Position numbers and translations under genes: made by a program. The notes under the pieces were generated by a model. It saw only the letters and a program-made list of their open reading frames with translations, ran no database searches and was not told where the DNA came from. DNA of 64,000 nt from the NCBI GenBank assembly GCA_006226685.1, contig SBGG01000029.1, forward strand, positions 62,001 through 126,000, read 5' to 3'. Below, in pieces: positions 15,333-22,765 of the stretch (positions are counted from its first letter, which is position 1; each line of letters starts with the position of its first letter). The DNA comes from Sphingomonadales bacterium. GTDB lineage: Bacteria > Pseudomonadota > Alphaproteobacteria > Sphingomonadales > Sphingomonadaceae.

Positions 15333-15956
15333 ATGTTTGGACCTCCCGACGCCGTTCAACTCCGATTATCAATCGATGAGATCAAGCCAGTTGCTTGGCG
15401 GCGGCTCATTGTGCCGAGCGGATGGAACCTCGAGCAGCTTCATCTCGTTATCCAAGGAGCTTTCAATTGGTGGAATTATCATCTCCACGAGTTTGACATT
15501 GGGGGACTGCGCTACAGTAATGCCGCAGAATCCATAGACGGCTCGACCATCGGCGATCCGAAGGTCTTTGATGAACGCGAGGTCAGGCTGCGGGATTTTC
15601 GTAACGCGGGAACCTCATTCACCTATCTATACGATTTTGGCGACAACTGGTATCATACTATTGAAATTGAAGATTATCTTTTTCTTGAAAGCACGCCCCA
15701 CCAAGCGACTTGCATTGATGGAGCGGGCGCCCGCCCGCCCGAGGATGTCGGAGGCGTCCCGGGCTACGAGCGATTTCTGGATGTGATCCGAAATCCCAAG
15801 GATCCTGAATACCGAGAAACTAAACGCTGGTGCGGTGGTCATTTCGATCCTGGGTGGTTCGACCTTGCTACTGTCGACAGGGATGTTCGAAACGCATTGA
15901 AGCCCGGCGTGCGGCGCAAGCTTCATCAGCCGAGGCCAAAGAAATCTCAGTCGTAA
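15333..15956 (+). CDS. Plasmid pRiA4b ORF-3 family protein
   Basis: About 207 residues from the ATG at 15333 (an ATG 12 codons earlier is possible). Family motifs are QLRLSIDEIKPVAWRRLIVP, WNLEQLHLVIQGAFNW, HLHEF and a DFGDNWYHTIEIE segment. The acidic GARPPEDVGGVPGYERFLD, the WCGGHFDP motif and a basic C-terminus complete the picture. These proteins are frequent on plasmids and integrative elements; the biochemical function is unknown. It is in line with the XRE gene and may be cotranscribed. Confidence 0.85.
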   Translation: MFGPPDAVQLRLSIDEIKPVAWRRLIVPSGWNLEQLHLVIQGAFNWWNYHLHEFDIGGLRYSNAAESIDGSTIGDPKVFDEREVRLRDFRNAGTSFTYLYDFGDNWYHTIEIEDYLFLESTPHQATCIDGAGARPPEDVGGVPGYERFLDVIRNPKDPEYRETKRWCGGHFDPGWFDLATVDRDVRNALKPGVRRKLHQPRPKKSQS

Positions 15957-16328
15957 ATTTTTTCCACCGGTTTGCTCATTTTGCTTTGCTTGCCGGATGC
16001 GATTGAAGAGCGAACAAAATGAAACAGGGCGACGAAGGCGCATCCGCGCAAATTTTCGGCAGTGATGTGCAGAAACTTCAAATTTGGTACTTCAATATTC
16101 TCCCGAAGAAATGCTAACGTGACTTCGCTTCATGACTGTCCTGCGCTGCCTTTTGGGGTAGCGTTCCATGTGTCTTGCCGAAAGAAGTAAATCTAGCCCT
16201 TCGTGGTGGATGGGCCACTTGCCATGTCCGATCCATGGCGGACTGTCTGTTGATGACGAGATCCTAGCGGAACAATCGGTATCCGTACCAATTGGGGAGT
16301 CCGGCCAGGCGGCCGGGCAAGCCGCTCA
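15957..16328. other. Intergenic gap without a supported gene
   Basis: No reading frame longer than about 32 codons with a ribosome binding site is visible. The stretch contains several short dyads, for example GTCCG-N8-CGGAC near 16228-16245 and GGTA-TCCG-TACC near 16279-16290, which could be recombination or regulatory sites for the integrase module. Nothing is certain. Confidence 0.3.
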
Positions 16329-16595
16329 ATGAAGGGGCGCGAGGATGGGCTAGGGGACGACGATCGTCCCGTGCGCCACAGCAGGCGGTTTTCCGACGAG
16401 ATCGTCGAAAAGGCCCGGAAAGTCTTCCAGAAGCGCACCAGCAGAAAGCTTACAAACGAGGACGCGCGCCAGATTCTCGAGAATCTGACCGGCTATTTCC
16501 GTGTACTTCACGACTGGGAGAGGACCCAACGGAAGCGGGAGGCTGAAAGCGCGGGCCCCGACAAAGGTCGCCGCAACCATATTGACGAGGATTGA
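16329..16595 (+). CDS. Conserved small protein of the integrase module, unknown function
   Basis: This 88-residue, strongly charged protein has a predicted helical core. The segment RRFSDEIVEKARKVFQKRT followed by LTNEDARQILENLTGYFRVL resembles small proteins that I recall beside serine recombinases and mobile genes in alphaproteobacteria. It carries no signal or membrane segment. The start has no good ribosome binding site. It is 45 bases upstream of the antitoxin gene. Function unknown. Confidence 0.55.
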   Translation: MKGREDGLGDDDRPVRHSRRFSDEIVEKARKVFQKRTSRKLTNEDARQILENLTGYFRVLHDWERTQRKREAESAGPDKGRRNHIDED

Positions 16596-16640
16596 GGTCA
16601 ATGGTATCAGTGATGTCATTCTTGTTCTAGGGGTTGGGCT

Positions 16641-16880
16641 ATGGCCGGTGCTCTTCAGGTGCGTAATCTTGAGGACGATATTATCCAGCGCTTGCGTCGC
16701 AGGGCTGCACGCCATGGCCGTTCCGTCGAAGCTGAGCACAGGGAAATTTTGCGACAGGCTTTGTTTGCCGAGATCGACCCTTCTTTCGAGGCGCTGGCTG
16801 CCGAAATGCGCGCGCTGACTGCGAACCGGGAGCAGACGCCTTCTGAAGTCCTGATGCGTGAGGGGCGTCAAGAACGGTGA
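16641..16880 (+). CDS. Ribbon-helix-helix antitoxin (FitA/VapB type)
   Basis: The 79-residue protein starts with AGGGG in front of the ATG. The N-terminal 45 residues form an Arc-type RHH fold, with LQVRNLEDDIIQRLRRRAARHGRSVEAEHREILRQAL matching the FitA/StbC-like antitoxin pattern. The C-terminal ~30 residues form the toxin-wrapping tail. The stop shares a base with the toxin start (TGATG). Such antitoxins bind their own promoter and neutralise a PIN toxin. Confidence 0.88.
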   Translation: MAGALQVRNLEDDIIQRLRRRAARHGRSVEAEHREILRQALFAEIDPSFEALAAEMRALTANREQTPSEVLMREGRQER

Positions 16881-17323
16881 TGCGCTTGGTGATAGACGCC
16901 AGCATCGCGGTGAAGTGGGTGGTGACGGAAGACGGAACCGACGAAGCCGTGTCATTGCTCTCCGGCCATCGCTTGGCAGCCCCCGATCTGCTGGTTGCCG
17001 AGTGCGCGAACATCCTTAGGAAGAAGGTTCGTCGCTCCGAACTTACGGTGGAGGAGGCGATGGTTGCCGTCCGAATCATCCAGCGTGCCGATGTCGAACT
17101 CCTACCCATGCGCGCACTGATGGAGTCGGCCACAAGGCTCGCCATTGACCTGGATCGCCCTGCCTATGAATGCGTGTACCTCGCGCTGGCAATGAACCAA
17201 GGTTGGCAATTTGTGACTGCCGATACGAAGTTCGTCGACAAAGCGCGGCAATTATCGCCGGCCGTGGCGCAAGCCATACTTTCCTTGGAGGAATTGGCGG
17301 GCGGCAGTGGAGATCGGCACTAG
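16880..17323 (+). CDS. vapC: PIN-domain toxin, VapC family ribonuclease
   Basis: This 147-residue PIN protein has the acidic active-site pattern: Asp in VIDASIAVKW near residue 6, Glu in LLVAECANIL near residue 41, Asp/Glu in DRPAYECVYLALA and Asp in FVTADTKFV. The ATG at 16880 overlaps the antitoxin stop; a GTG one codon earlier is not needed. VapC toxins cleave RNA and with their antitoxin stabilise mobile DNA. The place between the conjugation module and the integrase fits a maintenance role. Confidence 0.9.
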   Translation: MRLVIDASIAVKWVVTEDGTDEAVSLLSGHRLAAPDLLVAECANILRKKVRRSELTVEEAMVAVRIIQRADVELLPMRALMESATRLAIDLDRPAYECVYLALAMNQGWQFVTADTKFVDKARQLSPAVAQAILSLEELAGGSGDRH

Positions 17324-17345
17324 CCGTCATCAACGGAGGATCGAC

Positions 17346-18971
17346 ATGGCGCGAGCAGCCAAGACGAAGACGAGGCAGAAGGTGCAGGAGGTTCAAACTC
17401 CAAAGGCCGTGATATATGCGCGCGTCTCTTCTCGCGAGCAGGAGCGGGAGGGCTTCTCGATTCCGGCGCAACTCAAATTATTGCGTGAACATGCCGAAGC
17501 CAACGGGTTAGTTGTGGCTGCTGAATATATCGACATAGAGACGGCCAAGCAGAGTGGACGCACCAATTTTGATGAAATGACCCGCTATCTTCGCAAGCAC
17601 AAGACAATTCAGGCCATTCTGGTTGAAAAGACAGATCGGCTGTATCGGAACCTCAAGGACTGGGTGACGATCGACGAGCTTGATGCTGAGGTTCATCTTG
17701 TAAAAGAAGGCGTCTCTCTTTCACGAGAATCACGATCGTCCGAGAAATTCATGCACGGCATCAAGGTATTGATGGCCAAAAATTATATCGACAATCTTTC
17801 GGAAGAAGTCCGCAAAGGCATGTTGGAGAAAGCCGAGCAGGGCTTATGGCCGAGCGCTGCGCCCTTCGGATACCGAAATGTGGTGGCACAGGATGGCAAG
17901 AAGGGCATCGTCGTCGATCCCGATCAAGGCCCGATCATTACCCGCCTGTTTGAATGGTATGCGACTGGGGGCTATTCCTTGAAGGAAATCGGCGCGCGGG
18001 CCCGTCAGGAAGGTCTTGCCTATCGCAAGAGCCAACGGCCGGTGCCGGTTAGCACCGTGCATAAAATTCTTCGCAGCCGCCTTTATACCGGAGAGTTCGA
18101 GTGGCTGGGCAAAGTCTATCAGGGAAGCCACCAACCGCTAATCTCGAAGGATTTGTGGCATTGTGTGCAGGATATTCTTGATGGGCGCAACATGAAGACG
18201 CGTAATCCCAAGACCGGTGGTGGCGTCCGTGAGTTCGCCTTCACTGGTCTGATCAGCTGCGGCCATTGCGGGTGCGCGCTCACGGCGGAGATCAAGAAGG
18301 GCAAATACATTTACTACCACTGCACCGGCTTCCGGGGGAAATGCCCTGAAAAATTCGTACGCGAGGAAGCCCTTGAGGAGCAGTTTGGGGCATTGCTAGC
18401 CAAACTCCGCTTCGACAAGGAGGTTTACGACCTGATTGTTGAAGCGCTGAGAGACAGCTTCGAGGTCGAAAGGCACGACCATGATGAAGCCGTGACACAT
18501 TTGCGTGCTGAGAGCGACCGACTTCGAAAGCGCCTGGAAGCGGTTTATGTAGACAAGCTAGACGGCACCGTCACCGACGATTTCTATCGTCGCATGGCCG
18601 TCCAATGGCGCGATGAGCTCGATCGTTGCCAACGCGATCTGGCCCGGCATCAGGAAGCTAGCAACGACTATATGGATGAAGGGGTCGCGCTGCTCACGCT
18701 GGCACGCATAGCGCATAGATTGTTCGACGGTTCTAGTGGAATCGAGAAACGTAGGTTGCTCAATTTCGTACTATCGAACTGTGTCTGGAAGCACGGTGAG
18801 TTGAGTGCTGATTACCGGCAACCATTTGATATGCTTGTTAAAACTATAAATGAAACCGGCCCATCTCAGGGGGGCGGCAGCGCCGCCACCCCCATAAATG
18901 AGATTTGGTCGGGGAGAGAGGATTCGAACCTCCGGCCCCTGCCTCCCGAAGACAGTGCTCTACCAGGCTGA
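17346..18971 (+). CDS. Large serine recombinase (integrase)
   Basis: A 541-residue protein with GGAGGA 6 bases upstream of the ATG. The resolvase domain has catalytic Ser in YARVSSREQE (residues 28/29) and EKTDRLYRNLKDW. A recombinase domain follows (PFGYRNV to TVHKILRSRLYTGEF), then a zinc ribbon starting CGHCGC near residue 305, and a coiled-coil region about 365-440. The last ~22 codons, from WSGREDSNLRP on, and the stop lie inside the tRNA-Pro gene on the opposite strand. The C-terminus is therefore an accident of the attachment site and would differ in the excised circle if recombination falls inside the tRNA. Confidence 0.93.
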   Translation: MARAAKTKTRQKVQEVQTPKAVIYARVSSREQEREGFSIPAQLKLLREHAEANGLVVAAEYIDIETAKQSGRTNFDEMTRYLRKHKTIQAILVEKTDRLYRNLKDWVTIDELDAEVHLVKEGVSLSRESRSSEKFMHGIKVLMAKNYIDNLSEEVRKGMLEKAEQGLWPSAAPFGYRNVVAQDGKKGIVVDPDQGPIITRLFEWYATGGYSLKEIGARARQEGLAYRKSQRPVPVSTVHKILRSRLYTGEFEWLGKVYQGSHQPLISKDLWHCVQDILDGRNMKTRNPKTGGGVREFAFTGLISCGHCGCALTAEIKKGKYIYYHCTGFRGKCPEKFVREEALEEQFGALLAKLRFDKEVYDLIVEALRDSFEVERHDHDEAVTHLRAESDRLRKRLEAVYVDKLDGTVTDDFYRRMAVQWRDELDRCQRDLARHQEASNDYMDEGVALLTLARIAHRLFDGSSGIEKRRLLNFVLSNCVWKHGELSADYRQPFDMLVKTINETGPSQGGGSAATPINEIWSGREDSNLRPLPPEDSALPG

Positions 18972-18982
18972 GCTACTCCCCG
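18906..18982 (-). tRNA. tRNA-Pro (anticodon CGG), probable attachment site
   Basis: A full cloverleaf on the minus strand: acceptor arms CGGGGAG and CTCCCCG, D stem GCTC/GAGC, anticodon loop TTCGGGA giving CGG with G37 as usual in tRNA-Pro, T loop TTCGAAT, discriminator A and encoded CCA at 18908-18906. The 3' half faces the mobile element and is overlapped by the recombinase gene end, so the att core is likely to lie in this half. The gene remains complete after integration. Confidence 0.95.
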
Positions 18983-18988
18983 ACCGGG

Positions 18989-19007
18989 CCGGGATGACAT
19001 ATCCCGG
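18989..19007. repeat. Perfect 7-base hairpin upstream of tRNA-Pro
   Basis: CCGGGAT-GACAT-ATCCCGG lies 7 bases outside the tRNA 5' end. It could fold in the tRNA leader or, in the other direction, end transcripts coming from the recombinase gene. No T-run follows on either strand. Confidence 0.3.
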
Positions 19008-19129
19008 CAAGGCAGGCCGCGGTCTATAGAGTCGGTATCGAGGAGTTGCAAGCGCTCCTTTTGTCTTTTCTTATCATTATTTGATGAGGCGGCCTGACGG
19101 GCCAAATGCGGCTCGGCTGGGTAGTTATG

Positions 19130-19498
19130 CTAAAGCATCGCATTTGCACGAAAGCTGAAATAATGATCCCGTGTCACGATGATATGATCCATCAGCCTCA
19201 ACCCGCGCCGCCGCAGGTGCAGGCATAGCCGCCGCGTTGCGGCTACGTCCTGACAGCTGGGGCGGGGGTCGCCTGACGGATGGGAATGCAGCAGCATGAT
19301 CTGGTGTGCTCCGGTTTCAATGCCGCGGGCCAGAATGCGGTGCAGGGGCAGGATCAGCATATCGGCCTCTCCCTCAGTCACCAACGTGTCGACGATGCGC
19401 CTTTCCGGGGTGATGAACAGCGTCGCCGATATTTCCCGGGTCAATGCGTCAGTATGCAGTTTCTCCACAAGGGGAGTCAGGAAGGCAGAACCGATCAT
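19130..19498 (-). CDS. Short JAB/MPN-domain protein (RadC-like)
   Basis: The 122-residue product contains essentially only the JAB1/MPN metalloprotease-like fold of RadC. It has the JAMM-type motif HSHPSGDPRPSCQD near residues 71-84 and the downstream LMDHIIVTRDHYFSF. Full RadC proteins are about 220 residues with an N-terminal helix-hairpin-helix region, which is absent here. No remnant of it appears upstream, and the 180-base gap to thyA holds no frame for it. A role in DNA repair is traditional but unproven for the family. Confidence 0.82.
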   Translation of the reverse strand: MIGSAFLTPLVEKLHTDALTREISATLFITPERRIVDTLVTEGEADMLILPLHRILARGIETGAHQIMLLHSHPSGDPRPSCQDVAATRRLCLHLRRRGLRLMDHIIVTRDHYFSFRANAML

Positions 19499-19687
19499 CG
19501 CTCCACTTTCCGCTACGCATGAGATTCGGGCTATTGAAGGATGATCCGTTACCGCCGGAATCGAGCCGATTTTCCTCCGTTATGGAGAAGCTTTCGTCGC
19601 CCTTGACGCTCTGAACGGCCCGGCCCATGGATTACACGCCGCCGGAATGGGGCGGAAGATGAACGAAAGGGAAGCCCTTTGTCCGGC

Positions 19688-20611
19688 ATGGTCCATTATG
19701 AGCAGCAATATCTCGACCTGATGCGGCGCATCTGGGAGGAAGGCGACGAGAGGATCGACCGGACGGGAGTCGGTACCCGTTCCCTATTCGGGGCGCAGAT
19801 GCGCTTTTCCCTGCATGACGATGCGATACCGTTGCTCACCACCAAGCGCGTCTACTGGAAGGCGGCGGCGCGGGAGATGTTGTGGTTCCTCACCGGTAAT
19901 ACGAATATCCGGCCGCTGGTCGAGCAGGGTGTGCATATCTGGACCGACTGGCCGCTCGATGCCTATCGTCGCGTTACCGGCGAAGACATTGGTCGCGACG
20001 CTTTCGAAGCGCGGATCATCGCCGATGAGGGGTTTGCGGCCCGCTGGGGCGATCTGGGGCCGGTTTATGGCGCGCAATGGGTGAGCTGGCCGCGTTATGA
20101 GGAGGTGGGCGACGGGCTCTATCGCCGTGCGGAGCAGGGGCATAACCAGATCGCGGCTCTGGTCGAGGCGATTCGTGCCAATCCGGGGTCGCGGCGGTTG
20201 TTGTTCACCGGCTGGAATGTGGCGGAGATCGAAGGCATGGCGCTGCCGCCCTGTCATATGACCTATCAGTTCCATGTCGCCGACGGGCGTTTGTCGGGTC
20301 TGTTGTTCCAGCGGAGCGCCGATCTGGCGTTAGGGGTGCCGTTCAACATTTTTGGCCTGTCGATGTTGACGCGGATGCTGGCCCAGCAATGCGACCTCGA
20401 ACCCGGCGACGCGATCTGGCAGGGGGGGGACGTGCATCTGTATCTCAATCATGCGGAACTGGTCGAAGCGCAGCTTGGGCGGGTGCCCGCAGGGGCGCCG
20501 CGCCTGCGGCTGCTGCGCCGTCCGCCGACTATGTTCGATTATGCGATCGAGGATTTCGAGGTGATCGATTACGCCCCGCAGGCCCATATTGCGGCGCCTG
20601 TGGCGGTGTGA
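19688..20611 (+). CDS. thyA: Thymidylate synthase
   Basis: About 307 residues. It methylates dUMP to dTMP with methylene-tetrahydrofolate. Motifs are DRTGVGTRSLFG, FPLTT-type IPLLTTKRVYWK, a catalytic Cys near residue 189 in ALPPCHMTYQF, the QRSADLALGVPFNI nucleotide-binding segment and the HLYLNH motif. The insert between GEDIGRDAFEAR and WGDLGPVYGAQW is normal for this class. A TTG three codons earlier has the better-spaced AAAGG ribosome site and is an alternative start. A weak hairpin followed by TATTATA at 20648-20672 may end the transcript. Confidence 0.97.
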   Translation: MVHYEQQYLDLMRRIWEEGDERIDRTGVGTRSLFGAQMRFSLHDDAIPLLTTKRVYWKAAAREMLWFLTGNTNIRPLVEQGVHIWTDWPLDAYRRVTGEDIGRDAFEARIIADEGFAARWGDLGPVYGAQWVSWPRYEEVGDGLYRRAEQGHNQIAALVEAIRANPGSRRLLFTGWNVAEIEGMALPPCHMTYQFHVADGRLSGLLFQRSADLALGVPFNIFGLSMLTRMLAQQCDLEPGDAIWQGGDVHLYLNHAELVEAQLGRVPAGAPRLRLLRRPPTMFDYAIEDFEVIDYAPQAHIAAPVAV

Positions 20612-20647
20612 TCGCAAGCGGTGGCTATCACGTCCTAAATTGCCGGG

Positions 20648-20672
20648 TTCCCCATCGTCAGGAGGTGGGGAA
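20648..20672 (+). terminator. Possible weak terminator after thyA
   Basis: TTCCCCA and TGGGGAA form a 7-base stem with an 11-base loop, followed by TATTATATAG. The AT-rich tail is not a clean T-run, so the call is tentative. Confidence 0.35.
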
Positions 20673-20785
20673 TATTATATAGACGCGTGCCGTTTCCGGC
20701 TGTGCGGTCATCTGTGGCCGACATCATTAGCAGGGGGGGGGAACCGTTTTCGCGGTGGCGCCATCTTCATGATTTTTCATGAAAA

Positions 20786-20862
<77 letters not shown>

Positions 20863-20951
20863 GTTCGGTGTGGAGCCGCGAGCTATAAGAAGGTTGGGCT
20901 GCTGTCAACACTCGTTGCGTAATATTTGATCTTGTTCGTCAAAAAAATGCA

Positions 20952-21173
20952 TCAGGCTCGCCAGCGACCCGTTTCCATCCATTGGAGCAATGGCCTGAGC
21001 GGTGCGATCCAGATGATGCCGCTTACCAGATAGACCGGGATCTGCGCCCAGCCGGGCAGGGTACCGATCACGGGAGAAAAGCTGCTGATAAGAAGCGCCC
21101 AAAAGGCAATCAGGCCGAGAATCAGGAATATGCCCGCCGGTTTGCGCCAGCTCGGCTGGTTGGGATCGGTCAT
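20952..21173 (-). CDS. DUF2842 family small membrane protein
   Basis: This 73-residue protein starts at 21173 and overlaps the cyclo-ligase stop by ATGA. Two membrane helices (about 15-34 and 42-60) flank a short loop, with WRKPAGIFLILGLI at the start and a PLLQWMETGRW end. DUF2842 proteins are found in alphaproteobacteria and have no known function. A longer upstream frame reads into the cyclo-ligase gene and was not used. Confidence 0.85.
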   Translation of the reverse strand: MTDPNQPSWRKPAGIFLILGLIAFWALLISSFSPVIGTLPGWAQIPVYLVSGIIWIAPLRPLLQWMETGRWRA

Positions 21174-21760
21174 AAAGTTACGGTCTCCGGGGCGGGCGTG
21201 ATGATGCTGCGTTCGGTCAGGACCGCGTGCAGTGGCACGTCCCACGGGTCGGAGGGAACATGGTCGATCTGTTGCACCGACCAGGCGAGGCCGAGGCGCA
21301 ACGCATTTTCATAGCGGGCAAAGGCGCGGTCATAATAGCCGCCGCCCTGACCCAGGCGCATCAATCCGTCATCAAAGGCGATGAGCGGCGCGATGATCGC
21401 GTCCGGGTGGCAGATCGGTGCATCGGCGCGGGGGTGGCGTGTGCCGAATCGCCCTTCCTCCATCCTGTCGCCGGGGGACCATGCCCGAAATTCCATCAGG
21501 CCCAGCCGGTCGATTACGCGCGGCAGGCATAAGGTTTTGCCCTGCGCAATCAGGGCCTCGGCCAGACGCAGCGCGGGCGCTTCCTCATCCAGCGGCGCAT
21601 AAAGGGCGATGCGATCGCGATCGGCCAGCATCGCGGTGACCAGTGTCGGTACGGCGCGAAAGGCGAGGCGATGCGCCAGTGGATCGAGATCTGCAACGAA
21701 AGCGGCGCGCGTGGCGCGCGCGGAAAGACGCAGCGTAGCTTTATCGAGACTATCGGTCAC
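21170..21760 (-). CDS. 5-formyltetrahydrofolate cyclo-ligase
   Basis: The 196-residue enzyme starts at a GTG at 21760 with GGGAGG just upstream. It converts 5-formyl-THF to methenyl-THF with ATP. Family motifs are IALYAPLDEEAPALRLAEALI, the TLCLPRV strand, FRAWSPGDRMEEG and the hallmark RLGQGGGYYDRAF. Placement next to 6S RNA and zapA is a widely conserved arrangement in proteobacteria. Folate supply links it loosely to thyA two genes away. Confidence 0.95.
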   Translation of the reverse strand: MTDSLDKATLRLSARATRAAFVADLDPLAHRLAFRAVPTLVTAMLADRDRIALYAPLDEEAPALRLAEALIAQGKTLCLPRVIDRLGLMEFRAWSPGDRMEEGRFGTRHPRADAPICHPDAIIAPLIAFDDGLMRLGQGGGYYDRAFARYENALRLGLAWSVQQIDHVPSDPWDVPLHAVLTERSIITPAPETVTL

Positions 21761-21837
21761 ATGCCTCCCCCTGTGGATCGGAGAGGTGGAGACATTTCGT
21801 CCAGAACCCGCATCGGCGGAATGTCACTCTCCCCGGG

Positions 21838-22003
21838 CGGTTGGCGGGACCGCCATGGTCGTTTGCCGGAATATCCTCTGACGCCTCTACGTCAGGTGGG
21901 AACCATGTGCATCGGGCCAGGACCCGTACAGGGACAGCTCCCTTGGATGTGATATCGCCTCAGGGATGTTCGCTGCGGCTCGTGCCGGGCAGTACCCGCC
22001 GCC
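21838..22003 (-). ncRNA. ssrS: 6S RNA (ssrS)
   Basis: The 249-base gap between zapA and the cyclo-ligase gene is the conserved location of 6S RNA. The minus-strand sequence has GGGCGG near its 5' end, which can pair with CCGCCC at about 21838, giving the closing stem of a long irregular hairpin. Internal dyads include ACCTGACG-TAGAG-GCGTCAG at about 21878-21898. A TAAATA -10-like box overlaps the zapA stop. The ends are estimated by eye, to within about 10 bases. Confidence 0.65.
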
Positions 22004-22009
22004 CTCTAT

Positions 22010-22363
22010 TTAGGATGAAGGAGCGTCCGCCGCAAGCGTGTCGGCGAGAGCTTCGATCCGGGCTGCCAGCCGGTCGAGATGCGCGGCGACCGCCTCTTCG
22101 TCCGTTTCCTTGCGTTCGGAAGCGGGCAGATCGAGCGATCCCTGCCCATTATGTCCCTGCGCGCGCAGGTCGTGAACTTCGTCGGCCAGCAGGATGCCGG
22201 CGAACAGCAATTGCCGTATTTCGGTCAGGCCCGGTGTGGATTGCCGCGCGACCGCCATTTTCGCGTCCATCATGGCGGCGAGACGGATGAGATGGCGTTC
22301 CTCGCCATCGCGGCAATGCACGTCATAATGACGACCGCCGATGGTGAGAGTGACTTCAGCCAT
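22010..22363 (-). CDS. zapA: Cell division protein ZapA
   Basis: The 117-residue protein has the ZapA fold: an N-terminal strand pair VTLTIGGRHYDVHCRDGEE, the HLIRLAAMMDAKMA helix, then a coiled coil over LLFAGILLADEVHDL and the C-terminal AAHLDRLAARIEALADTL. ZapA bundles FtsZ at the division ring. It precedes the 6S RNA in the transcription direction. Confidence 0.93.
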   Translation of the reverse strand: MAEVTLTIGGRHYDVHCRDGEERHLIRLAAMMDAKMAVARQSTPGLTEIRQLLFAGILLADEVHDLRAQGHNGQGSLDLPASERKETDEEAVAAHLDRLAARIEALADTLAADAPSS

Positions 22364-22556
22364 CGCTCTTCTCCTGAAGCGTGGAAATCAGCCCGTCCAG
22401 CTCGCCGATCGCCTGCCGGATCATGGTTTCCCGCGCCTGATGGCGGGCCAGATCGGTTTTGTCCGCATGGGAGAGGGCGGTTTCGGCACGGGTTACGGCC
22501 TGATCGAGACGGCTTATCGCCTGCAGCAGGGCTGGGGTCGGCATGGCGATGCTCAT
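22356..22556 (-). CDS. Small coiled-coil protein upstream of zapA
   Basis: About 66 residues from the ATG at 22556; a start four codons in is also possible. Nearly the whole length is one amphipathic helix (LLQAISRLDQAVTRAETAL, later AIGELDGLISTLQEK). It overlaps the zapA start by 8 bases, so the two are coupled. Small coiled-coil genes in this slot are common in alphaproteobacteria and may assist ZapA, but no function is established that I can name. Confidence 0.65.
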   Translation of the reverse strand: MSIAMPTPALLQAISRLDQAVTRAETALSHADKTDLARHQARETMIRQAIGELDGLISTLQEKSDG

Positions 22557-22765
22557 AGCAACAAGCGGCGGGGGCGCACAAGCATGGCTGTGACGGGTAT
22601 GAGGGGGGATGGGGCTGGGGCGGGCTATTTCCTGCACATTTGCCGCGATTCATGGTTGCGGCGGTTGACGATTCGCCCCCGTCGCGACAAATGGGCCGGG
22701 CATATGGCGACTCGCGCGCGCGTTTTCGTCAACTCTCGTCAACGCCCACCGAAAGTTTCTTTTTC

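Larger units (their letters stand above)
1..18908. mobile_element. Right part of an integrative conjugative element (left end outside window)
   Basis: A contiguous F-type type IV secretion operon, regulators, a toxin-antitoxin pair and a large serine recombinase end exactly at the 3' end of a complete tRNA-Pro gene (18906-18982). Chromosomal housekeeping genes begin directly after it. Integration at tRNA 3' ends is established for ICEs, and a recombinase gene at the element edge is the usual layout. That this is an ICE rather than an integrated plasmid remnant is inference, because relaxase, coupling protein and the opposite att site lie outside the window. All visible tra genes are intact, which argues for a live or recently live element. 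Confidence 0.75.

Noticed and set aside
20431-20440. Run of eight G inside thyA as a phase-variation tract
   Set aside because: It codes conserved residues (Trp-Gln-Gly-Gly-Asp) of an essential enzyme and is simply GC-rich coding sequence.
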